Positions 46,068-55,884 of a stretch of 64,000 nucleotides of DNA are shown here, one piece after another (the stretch's first letter is position 1; every line of letters starts with the position of its first letter). The translations under genes were made by a program, and so were the position numbers. Origin of the DNA: Thioploca ingrica (GTDB lineage Bacteria; Pseudomonadota; Gammaproteobacteria; Beggiatoales; Beggiatoaceae); contig AP014633.1 in assembly GCA_000828835.1 (NCBI GenBank), positions 4,526,001-4,590,000 on the forward strand. The letters run 5' to 3'. Under the pieces are notes generated by a model, which saw only the letters and a list, made by a program, of their open reading frames with translations, was not told where the DNA came from and made no database searches.

Positions 46068-46814
46068 ATGTATAAAATTATTCTGTTACGACATGGTGAA
46101 AGTGTTTGGAACCAAGAAAATCGTTTCACTGGTTGGACGGATGTCGATCTCTCAGAAAAAGGGTTACAAGAAGCGCAAAGTGCCGGCGAAGTCTTAAAAA
46201 AAGAAGGCTATGTACTTGATCTTGCTTTTACTTCTTGTTTAAAAAGAGCCATAAGAACCCTGTGGATAACTTTAGACCAGATGGATTTAATGTGGATTCC
46301 GGTTGAGCGTCATTGGCGACTCAATGAACGCCACTATGGTGCTCTTCAGGGTTTAAATAAAGCCGAAACAGCCAAAATTCATGGCGAAAAACAGGTTAAA
46401 ATTTGGAGAAGAAGCTATGATATACCACCACCAGCAGTGGATAAATCTGACCCACGATATCCAGGACATGATCGGCGTTATAAAGATTTAGATGAAACAG
46501 CTATTCCCGTCACTGAAAGTTTAAAAGACGTCGTTAAACGTTTTCTACCGCTTTGGCAAGAAAGCATCGCGCCCAAAATCCAACAGGGTAAACGAATCAT
46601 TATTGTCGCTCATGGTAATAGCTTACGAGCATTAGTCAAATACCTTGATGATGTTCCTAACGAAGAAATTGTCCAGTTGAATATCCCAACCGGTATACCC
46701 TTAGTTTACGAATTGGACGCACAATTACAACCCATCAAACACTATTATCTGGGTGATGAGGAAGTTATTAAGCAAGCAGCCAATGCGGTTGCCAATCAAG
46801 GTAAAGTGAAATAA
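46068..46814 (+). CDS. gpmA: 2,3-bisphosphoglycerate-dependent phosphoglycerate mutase
   Basis: GpmA interconverts 3- and 2-phosphoglycerate in glycolysis and gluconeogenesis. The 248-residue protein has the phosphohistidine motif [46 protein letters not shown], and the second histidine in [18 protein letters not shown]. The dPGM type, not the manganese-dependent GpmI, is used here. It precedes envC and ctpA at short distance, an order in which proteobacteria often place a phosphoglycerate mutase gene. Confidence 0.97.
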   Translation: MYKIILLRHGESVWNQENRFTGWTDVDLSEKGLQEAQSAGEVLKKEGYVLDLAFTSCLKRAIRTLWITLDQMDLMWIPVERHWRLNERHYGALQGLNKAETAKIHGEKQVKIWRRSYDIPPPAVDKSDPRYPGHDRRYKDLDETAIPVTESLKDVVKRFLPLWQESIAPKIQQGKRIIIVAHGNSLRALVKYLDDVPNEEIVQLNIPTGIPLVYELDAQLQPIKHYYLGDEEVIKQAANAVANQGKVK

Positions 46815-46830
46815 TTTCAGACTGATTGCA

Positions 46831-48003
46831 ATGTACCTACCGGTCGTGGTGCTAAGCATAGGAGGATGGTTATTACTGTGGGTAACCACCACGATGGCAA
46901 CGGACTCAATGACAGCAACTGAACAACTTCATCAAGTGGAAATTCGCATTCAAAAATTACAAGCAGAAATGCACAACACCCGAACCCAATATGGTCGTTT
47001 ACAACGACAACTCCAAGATAGAGAAGAAGACATTGGTGAAGTTGCCCAAAAATTAGAGCAATTACATGGTACACTGATTGATAAAGAAAATACCTTGGCT
47101 GATCTAAAGAAACAACAACAACTCCAACAGAAACAATTGGTCGCTCAACGCCAAGTGCTAGCTCAACAAATCCGTTCAGCTTATATTATGGGACGGCAAG
47201 ATTATTTAAAACTCTGGTTAAATCAACAAGAACCTTTTACCGTTGGACGCATGTTAACTTATTATAGCTATTTCAATCGCGCTCGTACCAACCAAATCAC
47301 CTCGATCCAAGCAACCTTAAAACATTTACAAGAATTAGAACCCACTATCAAACAAGAATCAAGCCAGTTAAATCAATTAGTAACAGCGCATTCTAGTAAA
47401 CAGCAAGAACTCCAACTCAGTTATAAGGAACGTCAAGCTATCTTAGCGCAATTGGCTAATACGCTTGAAAATCAAGATAAAGAACTGAAACGATTACAAG
47501 AAGATAAACATCAGTTAGAACTGCTATTAGGAACGCTAGGAAATACGATTAAAGCAATACCCCCACCGGTTGATGACGGGGTAGGTTTTGCTCAGTTAAA
47601 AGGTCGGTTGGACTATCCTCTATTGGGTCAGATAGTCGATCAATTTGGTGAGCGTTTAGTTGGTAATTTAAGATGGCAGGGTATGCTTATTGCTGCACCG
47701 CTGGGTGAAAAAGTCCGAGTCATTGCGCCTGGTAGAGTCGTTTTCGCTCAATGGTTTCGCCATTTTGGCTTATTAATCATTATTGACCATGGGCAAGGTT
47801 ATATGAGTTTATACGCTCATAATCAAAGTTTATTTGCTAAAACTGGGGATGAGGTAAAAGCCAATGAAATTATTGCTACCGTTGGCAATAGTGGTGGACG
47901 AAAAATAGCGGCTTTATATTTTGAAATTCGTTATCAAGGCGTTCCTATCAATCCTCAACAATGGCTTAACCACTCATTTAAACTTCGCAAAACGGATAAC
48001 TAA
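46831..48003 (+). CDS. envC: EnvC-type murein hydrolase activator
   Basis: The 390-residue protein has an N-terminal signal or anchor (LPVVVLSIGGWLLLWVTTTM) and long coiled coils (about 30-245). A LytM/M23 domain (about 265-385) follows with IIIDHGQGYMSLYAHNQSLF and AALYFEIRYQGVPINPQQWL. The metal-binding histidine of the HxE/HxH motif is replaced by Tyr (LYFEIR), as in EnvC, so it should activate amidases at the division site rather than cut murein itself. It lies 16 bases after gpmA and about 90 before ctpA. Confidence 0.93.
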   Translation: MYLPVVVLSIGGWLLLWVTTTMATDSMTATEQLHQVEIRIQKLQAEMHNTRTQYGRLQRQLQDREEDIGEVAQKLEQLHGTLIDKENTLADLKKQQQLQQKQLVAQRQVLAQQIRSAYIMGRQDYLKLWLNQQEPFTVGRMLTYYSYFNRARTNQITSIQATLKHLQELEPTIKQESSQLNQLVTAHSSKQQELQLSYKERQAILAQLANTLENQDKELKRLQEDKHQLELLLGTLGNTIKAIPPPVDDGVGFAQLKGRLDYPLLGQIVDQFGERLVGNLRWQGMLIAAPLGEKVRVIAPGRVVFAQWFRHFGLLIIIDHGQGYMSLYAHNQSLFAKTGDEVKANEIIATVGNSGGRKIAALYFEIRYQGVPINPQQWLNHSFKLRKTDN

Positions 48004-48091
48004 ATTTACGGATAACTCAATTTAACGCGCAGTTTTGCTATAATTAAAATATTATTTTCAAACCTGTGAGTACAGGTAGTTGGAGAAATTT

Positions 48092-49489
48092 ATGCTCAGT
48101 TCGAATCGTCATTTATTAGCCTTGTTATTAGGTACATTGTTAGGTGGTTTGATTACTTTAGGTGGTAGTGTGCTGGCTAATCGCACCCCAACTGATTTAA
48201 CCGGGGTGTTGCCATTAGAAGAGTTACGCGCTTTTACTGAAGTATTCCACCGCATTAAAACGGATTACGTTGAAGAAGTTGATGATAAGACTTTATTAGA
48301 AAATGCTATCAAAGGGATGTTGGCTGGACTGGATCCGCATTCTAGTTATTTAACCCCAGAAGATTATCAGGAGCTTACCATTGGTACGCGGGGTGAATTT
48401 GGTGGTTTGGGTATTGAAGTGGGAATGGATGATGGCTTTGTTAAAGTGATTTCTCCCATTGATGATACCCCCGCCCAACGTGCTGGCATTAAAGCCGGAG
48501 ATGTCATTATCCGTTTGGATGATACCCCAGTAAAGGGAATGACATTAAGTGATGCGGTAAAAATCATGCGTGGCAAACCCGGTAGCCATATTAAACTGAC
48601 TATTGTTCGTGAAACCGAGGATAAACCTATCACGATTGATATTGTACGTGATATCATTCAAGTTAAAAGTGTGAAAAGCCATAGTTTGGAACCGAGTTAT
48701 GGTTACGTCCGTATTAGTCATTTTCAAGAACATACCGGTGAAGATTTAGAAAAAGCGCTCCAAGAGTTGAAGCAAGAAAATCAAGGCAAACTCAAAGGAC
48801 TCGTATTGGATTTACGTAACAATCCCGGTGGCGTTTTAAATGCCGCTGTTGCCGTAGCCGATGCTTTTCTTTCTGAAGGGATGATCGTGTATACTGAAGG
48901 TCGAGTTGCAGATGCTTCACTCAAATTTACTGCACATCCTAAGGATACACTTAACGGTGCTCCCATCGTTATCTTAGTCAATGGTGGCTCAGCTTCAGCG
49001 TCGGAGATTGTTGCTGGCGCTCTTCAAGATCATAAACGCGCCGTTATTATGGGAAATAAAACCTTTGGTAAAGGTTCCGTACAAACGATTTTACCGATGA
49101 ATAACAATGCCGCTTTGAAACTGACTACCGCTCATTATTACACCCCATCAGGTCGCTCAATCCAAGCTGAGGGAATCCAACCCGATATCACCCTCAATAA
49201 ATTAGAATTTTCAGCGCGTGAAGAGGATGGCGATGAATCTCTTATTGATGAAGCAAAATTGCATAATTCCCTGCAAAATCCTAATAACCAAGCGGATAAA
49301 ACCGAAAAGAAAGCTGAAAAAAATCTGAAGCAACCCACCGGTAAAGATGAAAAAGAATCCAAAAAAAATGAAAAAGAATCCTTGGTGAAAGAAGATTATG
49401 CGATCTATGAAGCACTTAATTTATTGAAAGGTCTGAATATTATAGAGATAAATTCAGCTAAACCCCAGTTAAAATTGAGTAGTGAGTGA
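48092..49489 (+). CDS. Carboxyl-terminal processing protease (S41 family)
   Basis: The ATG at 48092 follows GGAGAAATTT, so I prefer it to the TTG at 48080. A signal or anchor segment (HLLALLLGTLLGGLITLGGS) precedes a PDZ domain (about 80-170; GEFGGLGIEVGMDDGFVKVI, GIKAGDVIIRLDDTPVKGM). The S41 core has the catalytic Ser in NGGSASASEIVAGAL and Lys in GNKTFGKGSVQT. The tail is Lys- and Glu-rich (KTEKKAEKNLKQPTGKDEKE) and probably flexible. CtpA-type proteases trim or degrade periplasmic proteins, often murein endopeptidases. It follows envC in the same orientation. Confidence 0.95.
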   Translation: MLSSNRHLLALLLGTLLGGLITLGGSVLANRTPTDLTGVLPLEELRAFTEVFHRIKTDYVEEVDDKTLLENAIKGMLAGLDPHSSYLTPEDYQELTIGTRGEFGGLGIEVGMDDGFVKVISPIDDTPAQRAGIKAGDVIIRLDDTPVKGMTLSDAVKIMRGKPGSHIKLTIVRETEDKPITIDIVRDIIQVKSVKSHSLEPSYGYVRISHFQEHTGEDLEKALQELKQENQGKLKGLVLDLRNNPGGVLNAAVAVADAFLSEGMIVYTEGRVADASLKFTAHPKDTLNGAPIVILVNGGSASASEIVAGALQDHKRAVIMGNKTFGKGSVQTILPMNNNAALKLTTAHYYTPSGRSIQAEGIQPDITLNKLEFSAREEDGDESLIDEAKLHNSLQNPNNQADKTEKKAEKNLKQPTGKDEKESKKNEKESLVKEDYAIYEALNLLKGLNIIEINSAKPQLKLSSE

Positions 49490-49645
49490 AAAGCAAAGTG
49501 GTTAATGAAAACGGTTGTGTTTTAAACCTTTCATAACCACTACTTTGTTAATAGGCTAGGATCTTACTCCCCAAGAAATATAGAATTAAGTTCAACTCAG
49601 AATATTTCCAATTGAGGAATTACCTTTAAAACCGGAGAAATAAAC

Positions 49646-50194
49646 ATGCCGACTGTTCTGGTCCCACTGGCACAAGGTTGTGAGGAATTGGAAGCGGTCA
49701 CCATTATTGATTTATTACGTCGTGCTAAGATTACCGTTGTTACCGCCGGATTAGATGAAAACCCGGTGAAAGCCAGTCGTGGTGTGGTATTGATTCCTGA
49801 CACGACCTTGGACAAAGCCATACAACAAGATTTCGATATGATAGTGCTTCCGGGTGGCTTACCAGGCGCTGATAATCTCAATAATGATCCGCGTATTCAC
49901 CCCTTACTAAAAAAAATGCATCAACAAGGTAAATATACTGCAGCTATCTGTGCTGCTCCCAAAGTATTAGCTCATGCCGGACTGTTAGCGAATAAATCCG
50001 CTACGAGTTATCCAGGTGTATTAGAACACATGAATATTCCACAACTCCAATTCATAGCAGCACCGGTGATTAAAGATGGCTCGGTTATTACTTCAAGAGG
50101 TCCAGGGACGGCAATCGATTTTGCGCTAGAATTAATTGCAACTTTAGTCGGAAGTGAAATCCGTGACCAAGTAGAATCGGCTTTGGTGAGATGA
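49646..50194 (+). CDS. DJ-1/PfpI family protein (YajL-like)
   Basis: The 182-residue cytosolic protein starts MPTVLVPLAQGCEELEAVTI and has VVTAGLDENPVKASRGVVLI, DMIVLPGGLPGADNLNNDPR and the nucleophilic cysteine in YTAAICAAPKVLAHAGLL. Its Glu partner is in the first motif. It matches the YajL/DJ-1 subgroup, proposed to act as an oxidative-stress chaperone or glyoxal-related repair enzyme; the true reaction is debated. GGAGAAATAAAC precedes the start. The gene is separate from its neighbours. Confidence 0.92.
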   Translation: MPTVLVPLAQGCEELEAVTIIDLLRRAKITVVTAGLDENPVKASRGVVLIPDTTLDKAIQQDFDMIVLPGGLPGADNLNNDPRIHPLLKKMHQQGKYTAAICAAPKVLAHAGLLANKSATSYPGVLEHMNIPQLQFIAAPVIKDGSVITSRGPGTAIDFALELIATLVGSEIRDQVESALVR

Positions 50195-50509
50195 GCAGTG
50201 CAAAATAACGCCAACAACTCCATTAGCAACTTACCTATCAACTCCAAGTTTAACTCCTCCGGTTGAATAGACCTAAATAGCTTGAAATCAATTAGGGAGA
50301 CCAACGAAGCGCTCATGATGACACCATCCCAGTGGTAAAATAAAACCATTTTGGCATGACTGCTATCAACGTGATCAAAGTGCTTTTTCCCAAAAACCGA
50401 GTTAAGCTAAGGATAATAAGCAAATCCTTAGCGACAATTAAAGCCACGGCTGCCAAGAGTAGGGAGTGGTATTGTTTTACTTTTAGAGAACCTAAACCAA
50501 GGGGGAATA
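50195..50509. other. Spacer between the DJ-1 gene and gltA
   Basis: About 315 bases with no ORF or repeat I can support. A short inverted pair, CTAAGGATAATAAGCAAATCCTTAG, lies near 50408-50432 and could form a hairpin. GGGGG at about 50500 serves as ribosome binding site for gltA. Confidence 0.4.
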
Positions 50510-51805
50510 ATGAGTAAGGAAACGGTTACCATCATCGATAACCGCACGGGAAAGTCGGTCGAATGCCCGATTATACAAGGAACGCTTGGACCGGCAGTCA
50601 TTGATTGCCAAGCGCTAGCCAAAGAATTTGGTATGTTCACTTTTGATCCGGCTTTTATGACGACAGCCAGTTGCGAAAGTACCATTACTTTTATTGATGG
50701 TGAAAAAGGCATTTTATTATACCGTGGTTACCCAATTGAACAACTCGCTGAAAAAAGTAGCTATTTAGAAGTATGCTATTTGCTACTCTATGGCGAATTA
50801 CCCACCCGTGAACAAATGGAATCCTTCCAGGCGATTGTTTGCCATCATACGATGCTCAATGAGGGATTGTTGCGGTTTTATAATGGATTTAGACATGATG
50901 CCCATCCCATGTCAATGTTAGTCGGGGTCGTGGGAGCATTATCAAGCTATTATCATGATTCAATGGATATCAAAAGCCCTGAACATCGGAATGTCTCCGC
51001 GTTGCGCTTGATAGCCAAAATGCCGACCATTGCCGCTAATAGTTATAAACATATAATCGGTCAACCCTATGTTTATCCACGGAATGATTTAGGGTATGTC
51101 GAGAATTTTATGAATATGATGTTTTCGGTGCCGGCAGAACCCTATTCATTCAATGAAACCGCTGTCAGAGCCTTAGAAATCCTATTAATCTTGCACGCTG
51201 ACCATGAACAAAATGCCAGTACTTCCACCGTACGTTTAGCGGGCAGTTCACAAGCGAATCCATTTTCTTGTATTGCCGGGGGGATTGCCACGCTCTGGGG
51301 TCCGGCGCATGGTGGAGCCAATGAAGCCGTGATACGGATGTTGTATGAAATTGATAAATTCAAAAACGTTCATGAATACATTAAACAGGTGAAAGATCGT
51401 TCGATCCGATTGATGGGGTTTGGGCATCGAGTTTATAAAAACTACGATCCCCGCGCCAAGATTATTCGAGAAATTTGCCATAAATTGTTAAGCGAATTGA
51501 ACGCCGAGCATCAGCCCTTATTTGAAACCGCAATGGAATTAGAACGGATTGCCTTGGAAGATCAATATTTCATTGAGCGGCAACTTTATCCCAATGTTGA
51601 TTTTTACTCTGGAATGATTCTCAGAGCGTTGAATATTCCCTTAAATATGTTTACGGTCATTTTTGCGGTAGCACGCACGGTGGGTTGGGTTTCTCAATGG
51701 CTAGAAATGATGAACGAACCGAATGTGAGAATTGGTCGACCACGCCAATTATATATTGGAGCGACACAACGTGATTATCTACCAGTAGAAAAACGTGTTA
51801 GTTAA
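50510..51805 (+). CDS. gltA: Citrate synthase (type II, hexameric)
   Basis: Citrate synthase condenses oxaloacetate and acetyl-CoA at the entry of the citric acid cycle. The 431-residue length matches the Gram-negative enzyme often inhibited by NADH. Residues 1-60 form the extra N-terminal domain. Family motifs are [20 protein letters not shown], the catalytic His in [34 protein letters not shown], the second His in [16 protein letters not shown] and the Asp in [10 protein letters not shown]. The start codon follows AAGGGGGAATA. The window shows no other cycle gene. Confidence 0.97.
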   Translation: MSKETVTIIDNRTGKSVECPIIQGTLGPAVIDCQALAKEFGMFTFDPAFMTTASCESTITFIDGEKGILLYRGYPIEQLAEKSSYLEVCYLLLYGELPTREQMESFQAIVCHHTMLNEGLLRFYNGFRHDAHPMSMLVGVVGALSSYYHDSMDIKSPEHRNVSALRLIAKMPTIAANSYKHIIGQPYVYPRNDLGYVENFMNMMFSVPAEPYSFNETAVRALEILLILHADHEQNASTSTVRLAGSSQANPFSCIAGGIATLWGPAHGGANEAVIRMLYEIDKFKNVHEYIKQVKDRSIRLMGFGHRVYKNYDPRAKIIREICHKLLSELNAEHQPLFETAMELERIALEDQYFIERQLYPNVDFYSGMILRALNIPLNMFTVIFAVARTVGWVSQWLEMMNEPNVRIGRPRQLYIGATQRDYLPVEKRVS

Positions 51806-51832
51806 CCCTTAAGTTGTTGTTAATAACCCGGT

Positions 51833-51870
51833 GAGTGGGCAACGGATTTTTGCCCACAAAACTGGTAGAA
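51833..51870. repeat. Degenerate GGTGGGCA-family palindrome after gltA
   Basis: GTGGGCAACGGATTTTTGCCCAC forms a hairpin of seven pairs, related to the palindromes at 21471 and 54271. It could assist termination. Confidence 0.5.
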
Positions 51871-51909
51871 AATATTCAGTTTACCTAACGAGGATAAGGT
51901 TAGCAAGGT

Positions 51910-54180
51910 ATGTCAACCATGATAAATTGCTCATTGAGCAGACTAAACGCTTTGTTAAGGTTAATGTTAGTTTTACTGGTAATCACCTTATTAGCCAGTT
52001 GTGATGACGGTAAAGGATTAATTTTTGGCATTATGGCTGTCGGTGCTGCTAGTGGATTATGGCAGGCTACCGATGATAAACCAGATGATAAGAAATCAGA
52101 TACGGCTTCAAATTCCAACCCCAATACTTCACCGACAGCAAGCGCAGATTTCGCCATCCACTCCAGCCAAACATACGATGGAACAAGTGATGATTTGTTA
52201 ACGGCTGGTTTAGGACAAAGCGGGTTGAGCAACACGACTACTCCGACTGCCACTGATCCAAGTAATCCCACCGCTCCTGAAATTCGGAAAGCCACTATCT
52301 TTAATCAATATAAAGCTTTACAAGATATGCGTCCCAGTTTAGGATATGGCACTTTATATGGTCCAGCCGCACCGACGAAATTTGCAACATCCAGTTCAGA
52401 CGGTAAAATTGCCGGTAAAGAATATCTCGCTTATGCTGACGACGGCAGTGGGAATCAGAATGTTACGATGATGGTACAACTACCCGATAACTTTGATTCA
52501 GAGAATCCTTGTATTGTTGCGGCACCTTCACCGGGTTCACGCGGTGTTTATGGTGCTATCAGTACAGTCGGAGAATGGGGTTTGAAAAATCATTGTGCTG
52601 TGGCTTATACCGATAAAGGAACCGGCAGTGGGGTACATGATTTAACCACCGGTACGGTTAATCTCATTGATGGTACCCGAAAGATAGCGACTGACGCTGG
52701 TAAGCAAGCCAATTTTAGAGCACAAGGCACCGCAGAATTAGATTTATCCAGCTATAGCTCCACTTATCCTGATCGGATTGCTCAAAAACACGCCCATTCA
52801 CAACAAAATCCAGAAGCGAATTGGGGCAAAAATGTTTTAGACACTATTCAGTTTGCCTTCCAAATTCTTAATCTGGAAGAAAATTTTGGCAAGAAATCAA
52901 CTCAAACTGAAAATGATGACCAAGCCGCTGCTAGTGCAAAAAATCAAACCACGATTACAGCGACTCTCACTCCAGCTAATACGATTGTCATCGCTGCCGG
53001 TATCTCTAGTGGTGGCGCTGCTGCTTTACGGGCGGCTGAGCAAGATAGTAACAACTGGATTGACGGCGTAGTCGTTGCGGCACCGCTCATTAATGTCAAT
53101 TTCAGTAAGTTCCGTGATGCTCAAGGCATTACCATTCAACAAGGCAATAAACCACCCTTGTCCTATCAGAACTATAACAAATCTTTATTTGATGTTATCA
53201 CTTATTATAATGTTTTCCAGCCTTGTGCGAGTGCCAATACCGCGATGGGTTTATCAGAGCGCTGTAAGGCTTTACGCAATGCGGGTTGGCTAAGTAGTAA
53301 TACTTTGAGCGAACAAGTGGAGGCACAAAAACGCCTTAATGATTATGGTATTTTGGAAAGTAGCAATGCCATTGCGCATTATTATGAATCCGCCTCTATT
53401 TATGCGGGGTTTGCTTATGGATATGCCAGTGCTTATGGGCGATTTAGTGTAGTGGATAATTTATGTGGTTATAGCTATGCCTATACTCAGGGTAACAAAT
53501 CACCCAGTGCCAAAATTTTAGCTGATTTAGCGGATGATTTCCAAAGTAGTAGCGGCATGCCACCTTCAAGCGAGACTCAATTGATTAATAATAACGGTAA
53601 TCAGGACAAAGGCATTAATTTTCACCAAAGTCAGGATGGTTATTTAGCTGGCGCATTATGTTTACGGCAATTGGCAACGGGTACCACCGGTATCACTAAT
53701 ACCAGCGTCCCTTTAACCGGGAATCAGTCAAAATATTACCAAAGAGTACAACAGGGCATCAATGAAACCTTGGCGAGTGGTGATTTACGAGGTAAACCGG
53801 CTATTATTGTCCATGGGCGAGATGATGCTTTAGCGCCGGTTAATTTTACTTCCCGAGCTTATTATGGCTTAAATCAGCAAACTCAAGGTGCAAATAGCCC
53901 CCTCGTTTATATTGAAGTTAAAAATGCCCACCATTTCGATGCTTTCAATGAACAATACCATATAGATACGCAAATCTCTTTATATTATTACTTAAGTCAA
54001 TCCTTAGATCAGATGTATGACCATCTTAAAAAGAAGACTGCCTTACCGCCAAGCCAAGTGATTCCTACGCAGCCCACCGCTAGTTTGCCTGCTATAGCTA
54101 GTAAAGAAAATATTAAAGAAACCTGTTTAATTACCTTTGACAATCGAGTGTTAGACATTCCAGACGACGAAAAATGTTAG
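51910..54180 (+). CDS. 3-hydroxybutyrate oligomer hydrolase-like lipoprotein
   Basis: The 756-residue protein has a lipoprotein signal (LMLVLLVITLLASCDD, lipobox LLAS-C). The body is of 3-hydroxybutyrate-oligomer hydrolase type: PCIVAAPSPGSRGVYGAI, the nucleophile region IVIAAGISSGGAAALRAAEQ, acidic residue in IIVHGRDDALAPVNFTSRAY and histidine in EVKNAHHFDAFNEQ. These enzymes cut short hydroxybutyrate oligomers released from polyhydroxybutyrate. The lipid anchor suggests an envelope location rather than the storage granule. The stop codon is followed at once by TGCCCACCCTA, half of a palindromic repeat. Confidence 0.85.
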   Translation: MSTMINCSLSRLNALLRLMLVLLVITLLASCDDGKGLIFGIMAVGAASGLWQATDDKPDDKKSDTASNSNPNTSPTASADFAIHSSQTYDGTSDDLLTAGLGQSGLSNTTTPTATDPSNPTAPEIRKATIFNQYKALQDMRPSLGYGTLYGPAAPTKFATSSSDGKIAGKEYLAYADDGSGNQNVTMMVQLPDNFDSENPCIVAAPSPGSRGVYGAISTVGEWGLKNHCAVAYTDKGTGSGVHDLTTGTVNLIDGTRKIATDAGKQANFRAQGTAELDLSSYSSTYPDRIAQKHAHSQQNPEANWGKNVLDTIQFAFQILNLEENFGKKSTQTENDDQAAASAKNQTTITATLTPANTIVIAAGISSGGAAALRAAEQDSNNWIDGVVVAAPLINVNFSKFRDAQGITIQQGNKPPLSYQNYNKSLFDVITYYNVFQPCASANTAMGLSERCKALRNAGWLSSNTLSEQVEAQKRLNDYGILESSNAIAHYYESASIYAGFAYGYASAYGRFSVVDNLCGYSYAYTQGNKSPSAKILADLADDFQSSSGMPPSSETQLINNNGNQDKGINFHQSQDGYLAGALCLRQLATGTTGITNTSVPLTGNQSKYYQRVQQGINETLASGDLRGKPAIIVHGRDDALAPVNFTSRAYYGLNQQTQGANSPLVYIEVKNAHHFDAFNEQYHIDTQISLYYYLSQSLDQMYDHLKKKTALPPSQVIPTQPTASLPAIASKENIKETCLITFDNRVLDIPDDEKC

Positions 54181-54546
54181 TGCCCACCCTAAATATAAAA
54201 AATTGCACTGTTTGGATATTTTGAATACGAGGACTTGGTTAACTTGGTGGTGAGACAATAAACAACCTTTTGGTGGGCAACGCTTCGCTTTTGCCCACCC
54301 TACCTAGCTGTTCTAATTGAATTTGTCCATCTTGATAAATACCTTTAAGTGATAGCATATTGTTTTTAATTGAATTGATGAGTTAATTATTCGCGTGAAC
54401 AGTGAGGGATTATTTTTTCGTTACTAAGTTCTACATATAGCTCAAATGAGCTAATTGTCCCCGTATGCAAAGCAGTTGATGATACAGTGTGTAGTATTCA
54501 TTGCCTACATAACACCGTATCATTGAAAAGTATCAACGTTTATTCT
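54181..54546. other. Spacer with palindromic repeat between the lipoprotein and LigA-like genes
   Basis: About 365 bases without a gene. It contains a half repeat at 54181-54191 and a full GGTGGGCA-family palindrome at 54271-54304. A second imperfect inverted pair, GATACAGTGTG...CACCGTATC, lies at about 54482-54522. Confidence 0.45.
54271..54304. repeat. GGTGGGCA-family palindrome
   Basis: GGTGGGCAACGCTTCGCTTTTGCCCACCCTACC, with an inner GCTTCGC hairpin; one of at least six related copies in the window. Confidence 0.7.
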
Positions 54547-54786
54547 TTAGTTTGGATCGGGGTCGGGTAAAGGATCTGGACCGGGATCACCACAAACACT
54601 CGCCATAGGAACCCGTGTATCAGCAAAAATAGAGCTAATCTGACGGCGATTCTTACTCTCAATAATGGTTTGTTCCATTTGAGAAAGTCCTGCAGCCGTC
54701 ATAACAGTATGAGGATATTTTATAAAAGTCATTTGTTTAGCGGGATTAACCGCTAAATCGGTCAAAAAGTGAAGTAAGTTAGCCAT
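54547..54786 (-). CDS. Small LigA-like protein with Cys/Pro/Asp tail (possible RiPP-type precursor)
   Basis: The 79-residue protein starts after a strong GGAGGTAGC site. Residues 1-45 (LLHFLTDLAVNPAKQMTFIK, YPHTVMTAAGLSQMEQTIIE) match the small helical domain of LigA-type dioxygenase subunits, which also occurs alone in small proteins. The enzyme's large LigB-type subunit is absent. The last 16 residues are VCGDPGPDPLPDPDPN, a low-complexity tail with one cysteine, quite unlike a dioxygenase subunit. A conserved helical leader with a short odd tail is the shape of ribosomal peptide precursors, but no modifying enzyme is seen nearby, so this is a hypothesis. TPR and SnoaL-like genes lie upstream on the same strand. 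Confidence 0.65.
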   Translation of the reverse strand: MANLLHFLTDLAVNPAKQMTFIKYPHTVMTAAGLSQMEQTIIESKNRRQISSIFADTRVPMASVCGDPGPDPLPDPDPN

Positions 54787-54899
54787 ATTATAGCTACCTC
54801 CAGTGGGTTATGGTCCAGGATTTAACTTAACTCATTCTAACTTAATAGAATTAAGTTCTTGCATGACAAACAATACAAACAATTTAATCCAGAAAATGA

Positions 54900-55772
54900 T
54901 TAGAAAATCCTCATTTTCCGTCCCTTTTTGAGTTCTTCTTGTATAGCAGCAAAACCACCTTGGGAAAATTTCGATAGGGTAATAATATACAAAGCAAATG
55001 GATCATCTGCTGTTTTTACTAATCGTTGTTGAGCTAAATTAACCTGATCTGCTGAAAAAAATACAAACCCTTTCTTTCGATGAATCGGATGGGATTTACG
55101 TTCAATCGCTTCTGGTTCGAGATAATTGTAAAATACCTCTGGATTAAGACGAGAAGCTTCTTCTAAGTTTTCATAGGCTTTGTCAGAAGAAGAGTTCAGG
55201 CGGTAAAATACCGCTCGATAGGCATAAGCCCAAGCATAATTCGAATTAAGCTCAATCGCTTTATTCAAATCAGTAATGGAATCTTGAATTAAATTCGGTG
55301 GTGGTCCATCATTGGTTTGAAATAAGAATCGTCGTGCTGCTGCTCGGTGTGCATAAGCCCAAGCATAATCGGGTGCTAATTCAATTGCCTTGTTGAAAGC
55401 CTCGAGAGCATTTTCAAACTCTTTTATTGAAGAAGATGAAAAGTACTTAATTCCTAACCACCGATAGGTTTCCCCTTTTTGCGCATAAGCCCAACTATAT
55501 TTAGCGTTTAAGCTAATCGCTTTGTTAAAATCGTCTAGTGCGTTGTTATATTCAACACAATCCGCTTTTGCTAATAAAGCCAGTTGGAAATAAGTCGCAC
55601 CCCGATGAGCATACGCCCAGGCGTACTTTTCATCAGCTTTAATCGCTTGGTCAAATTCACTTATGGCATCCTCAAAAGGTCTCTTGGAATCCTGCACTTG
55701 ACCTTGAATACCCATCATGCGGTAAATTTCGCCTTGATAAGCGTGGTCTAGAGCTTTGTTATCTGAAGGCAT
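54900..55772 (-). CDS. TPR-repeat protein with YAWAYAHR motifs
   Basis: The 290-residue protein holds at least four long TPR units marked by nearly identical helices: KYAWAYAHRGATYFQ, KYSWAYAQKGETYRW, DYAWAYAHRAAARRF and NYAWAYAYRAVFYRL, each preceded by (A/F)xKAI. Loops differ in length. The C-terminal third (about 205-290) is less regular. TPR proteins bind other proteins; the partner here is unknown. No signal peptide, so cytosolic. Two related TPR genes lie upstream on the same strand with the SnoaL-like gene between. Confidence 0.85.
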   Translation of the reverse strand: MPSDNKALDHAYQGEIYRMMGIQGQVQDSKRPFEDAISEFDQAIKADEKYAWAYAHRGATYFQLALLAKADCVEYNNALDDFNKAISLNAKYSWAYAQKGETYRWLGIKYFSSSSIKEFENALEAFNKAIELAPDYAWAYAHRAAARRFLFQTNDGPPPNLIQDSITDLNKAIELNSNYAWAYAYRAVFYRLNSSSDKAYENLEEASRLNPEVFYNYLEPEAIERKSHPIHRKKGFVFFSADQVNLAQQRLVKTADDPFALYIITLSKFSQGGFAAIQEELKKGRKMRIF

Positions 55773-55884
55773 AAAAATCCTCTCTCAAGTTAAAACTATT
55801 GATAATAACCGTACCACATCACCTCATTTGTTTTTTTGTGTTTCACCTCCTTAATATATTTCGATATTTTTTGAATGGAACCCG

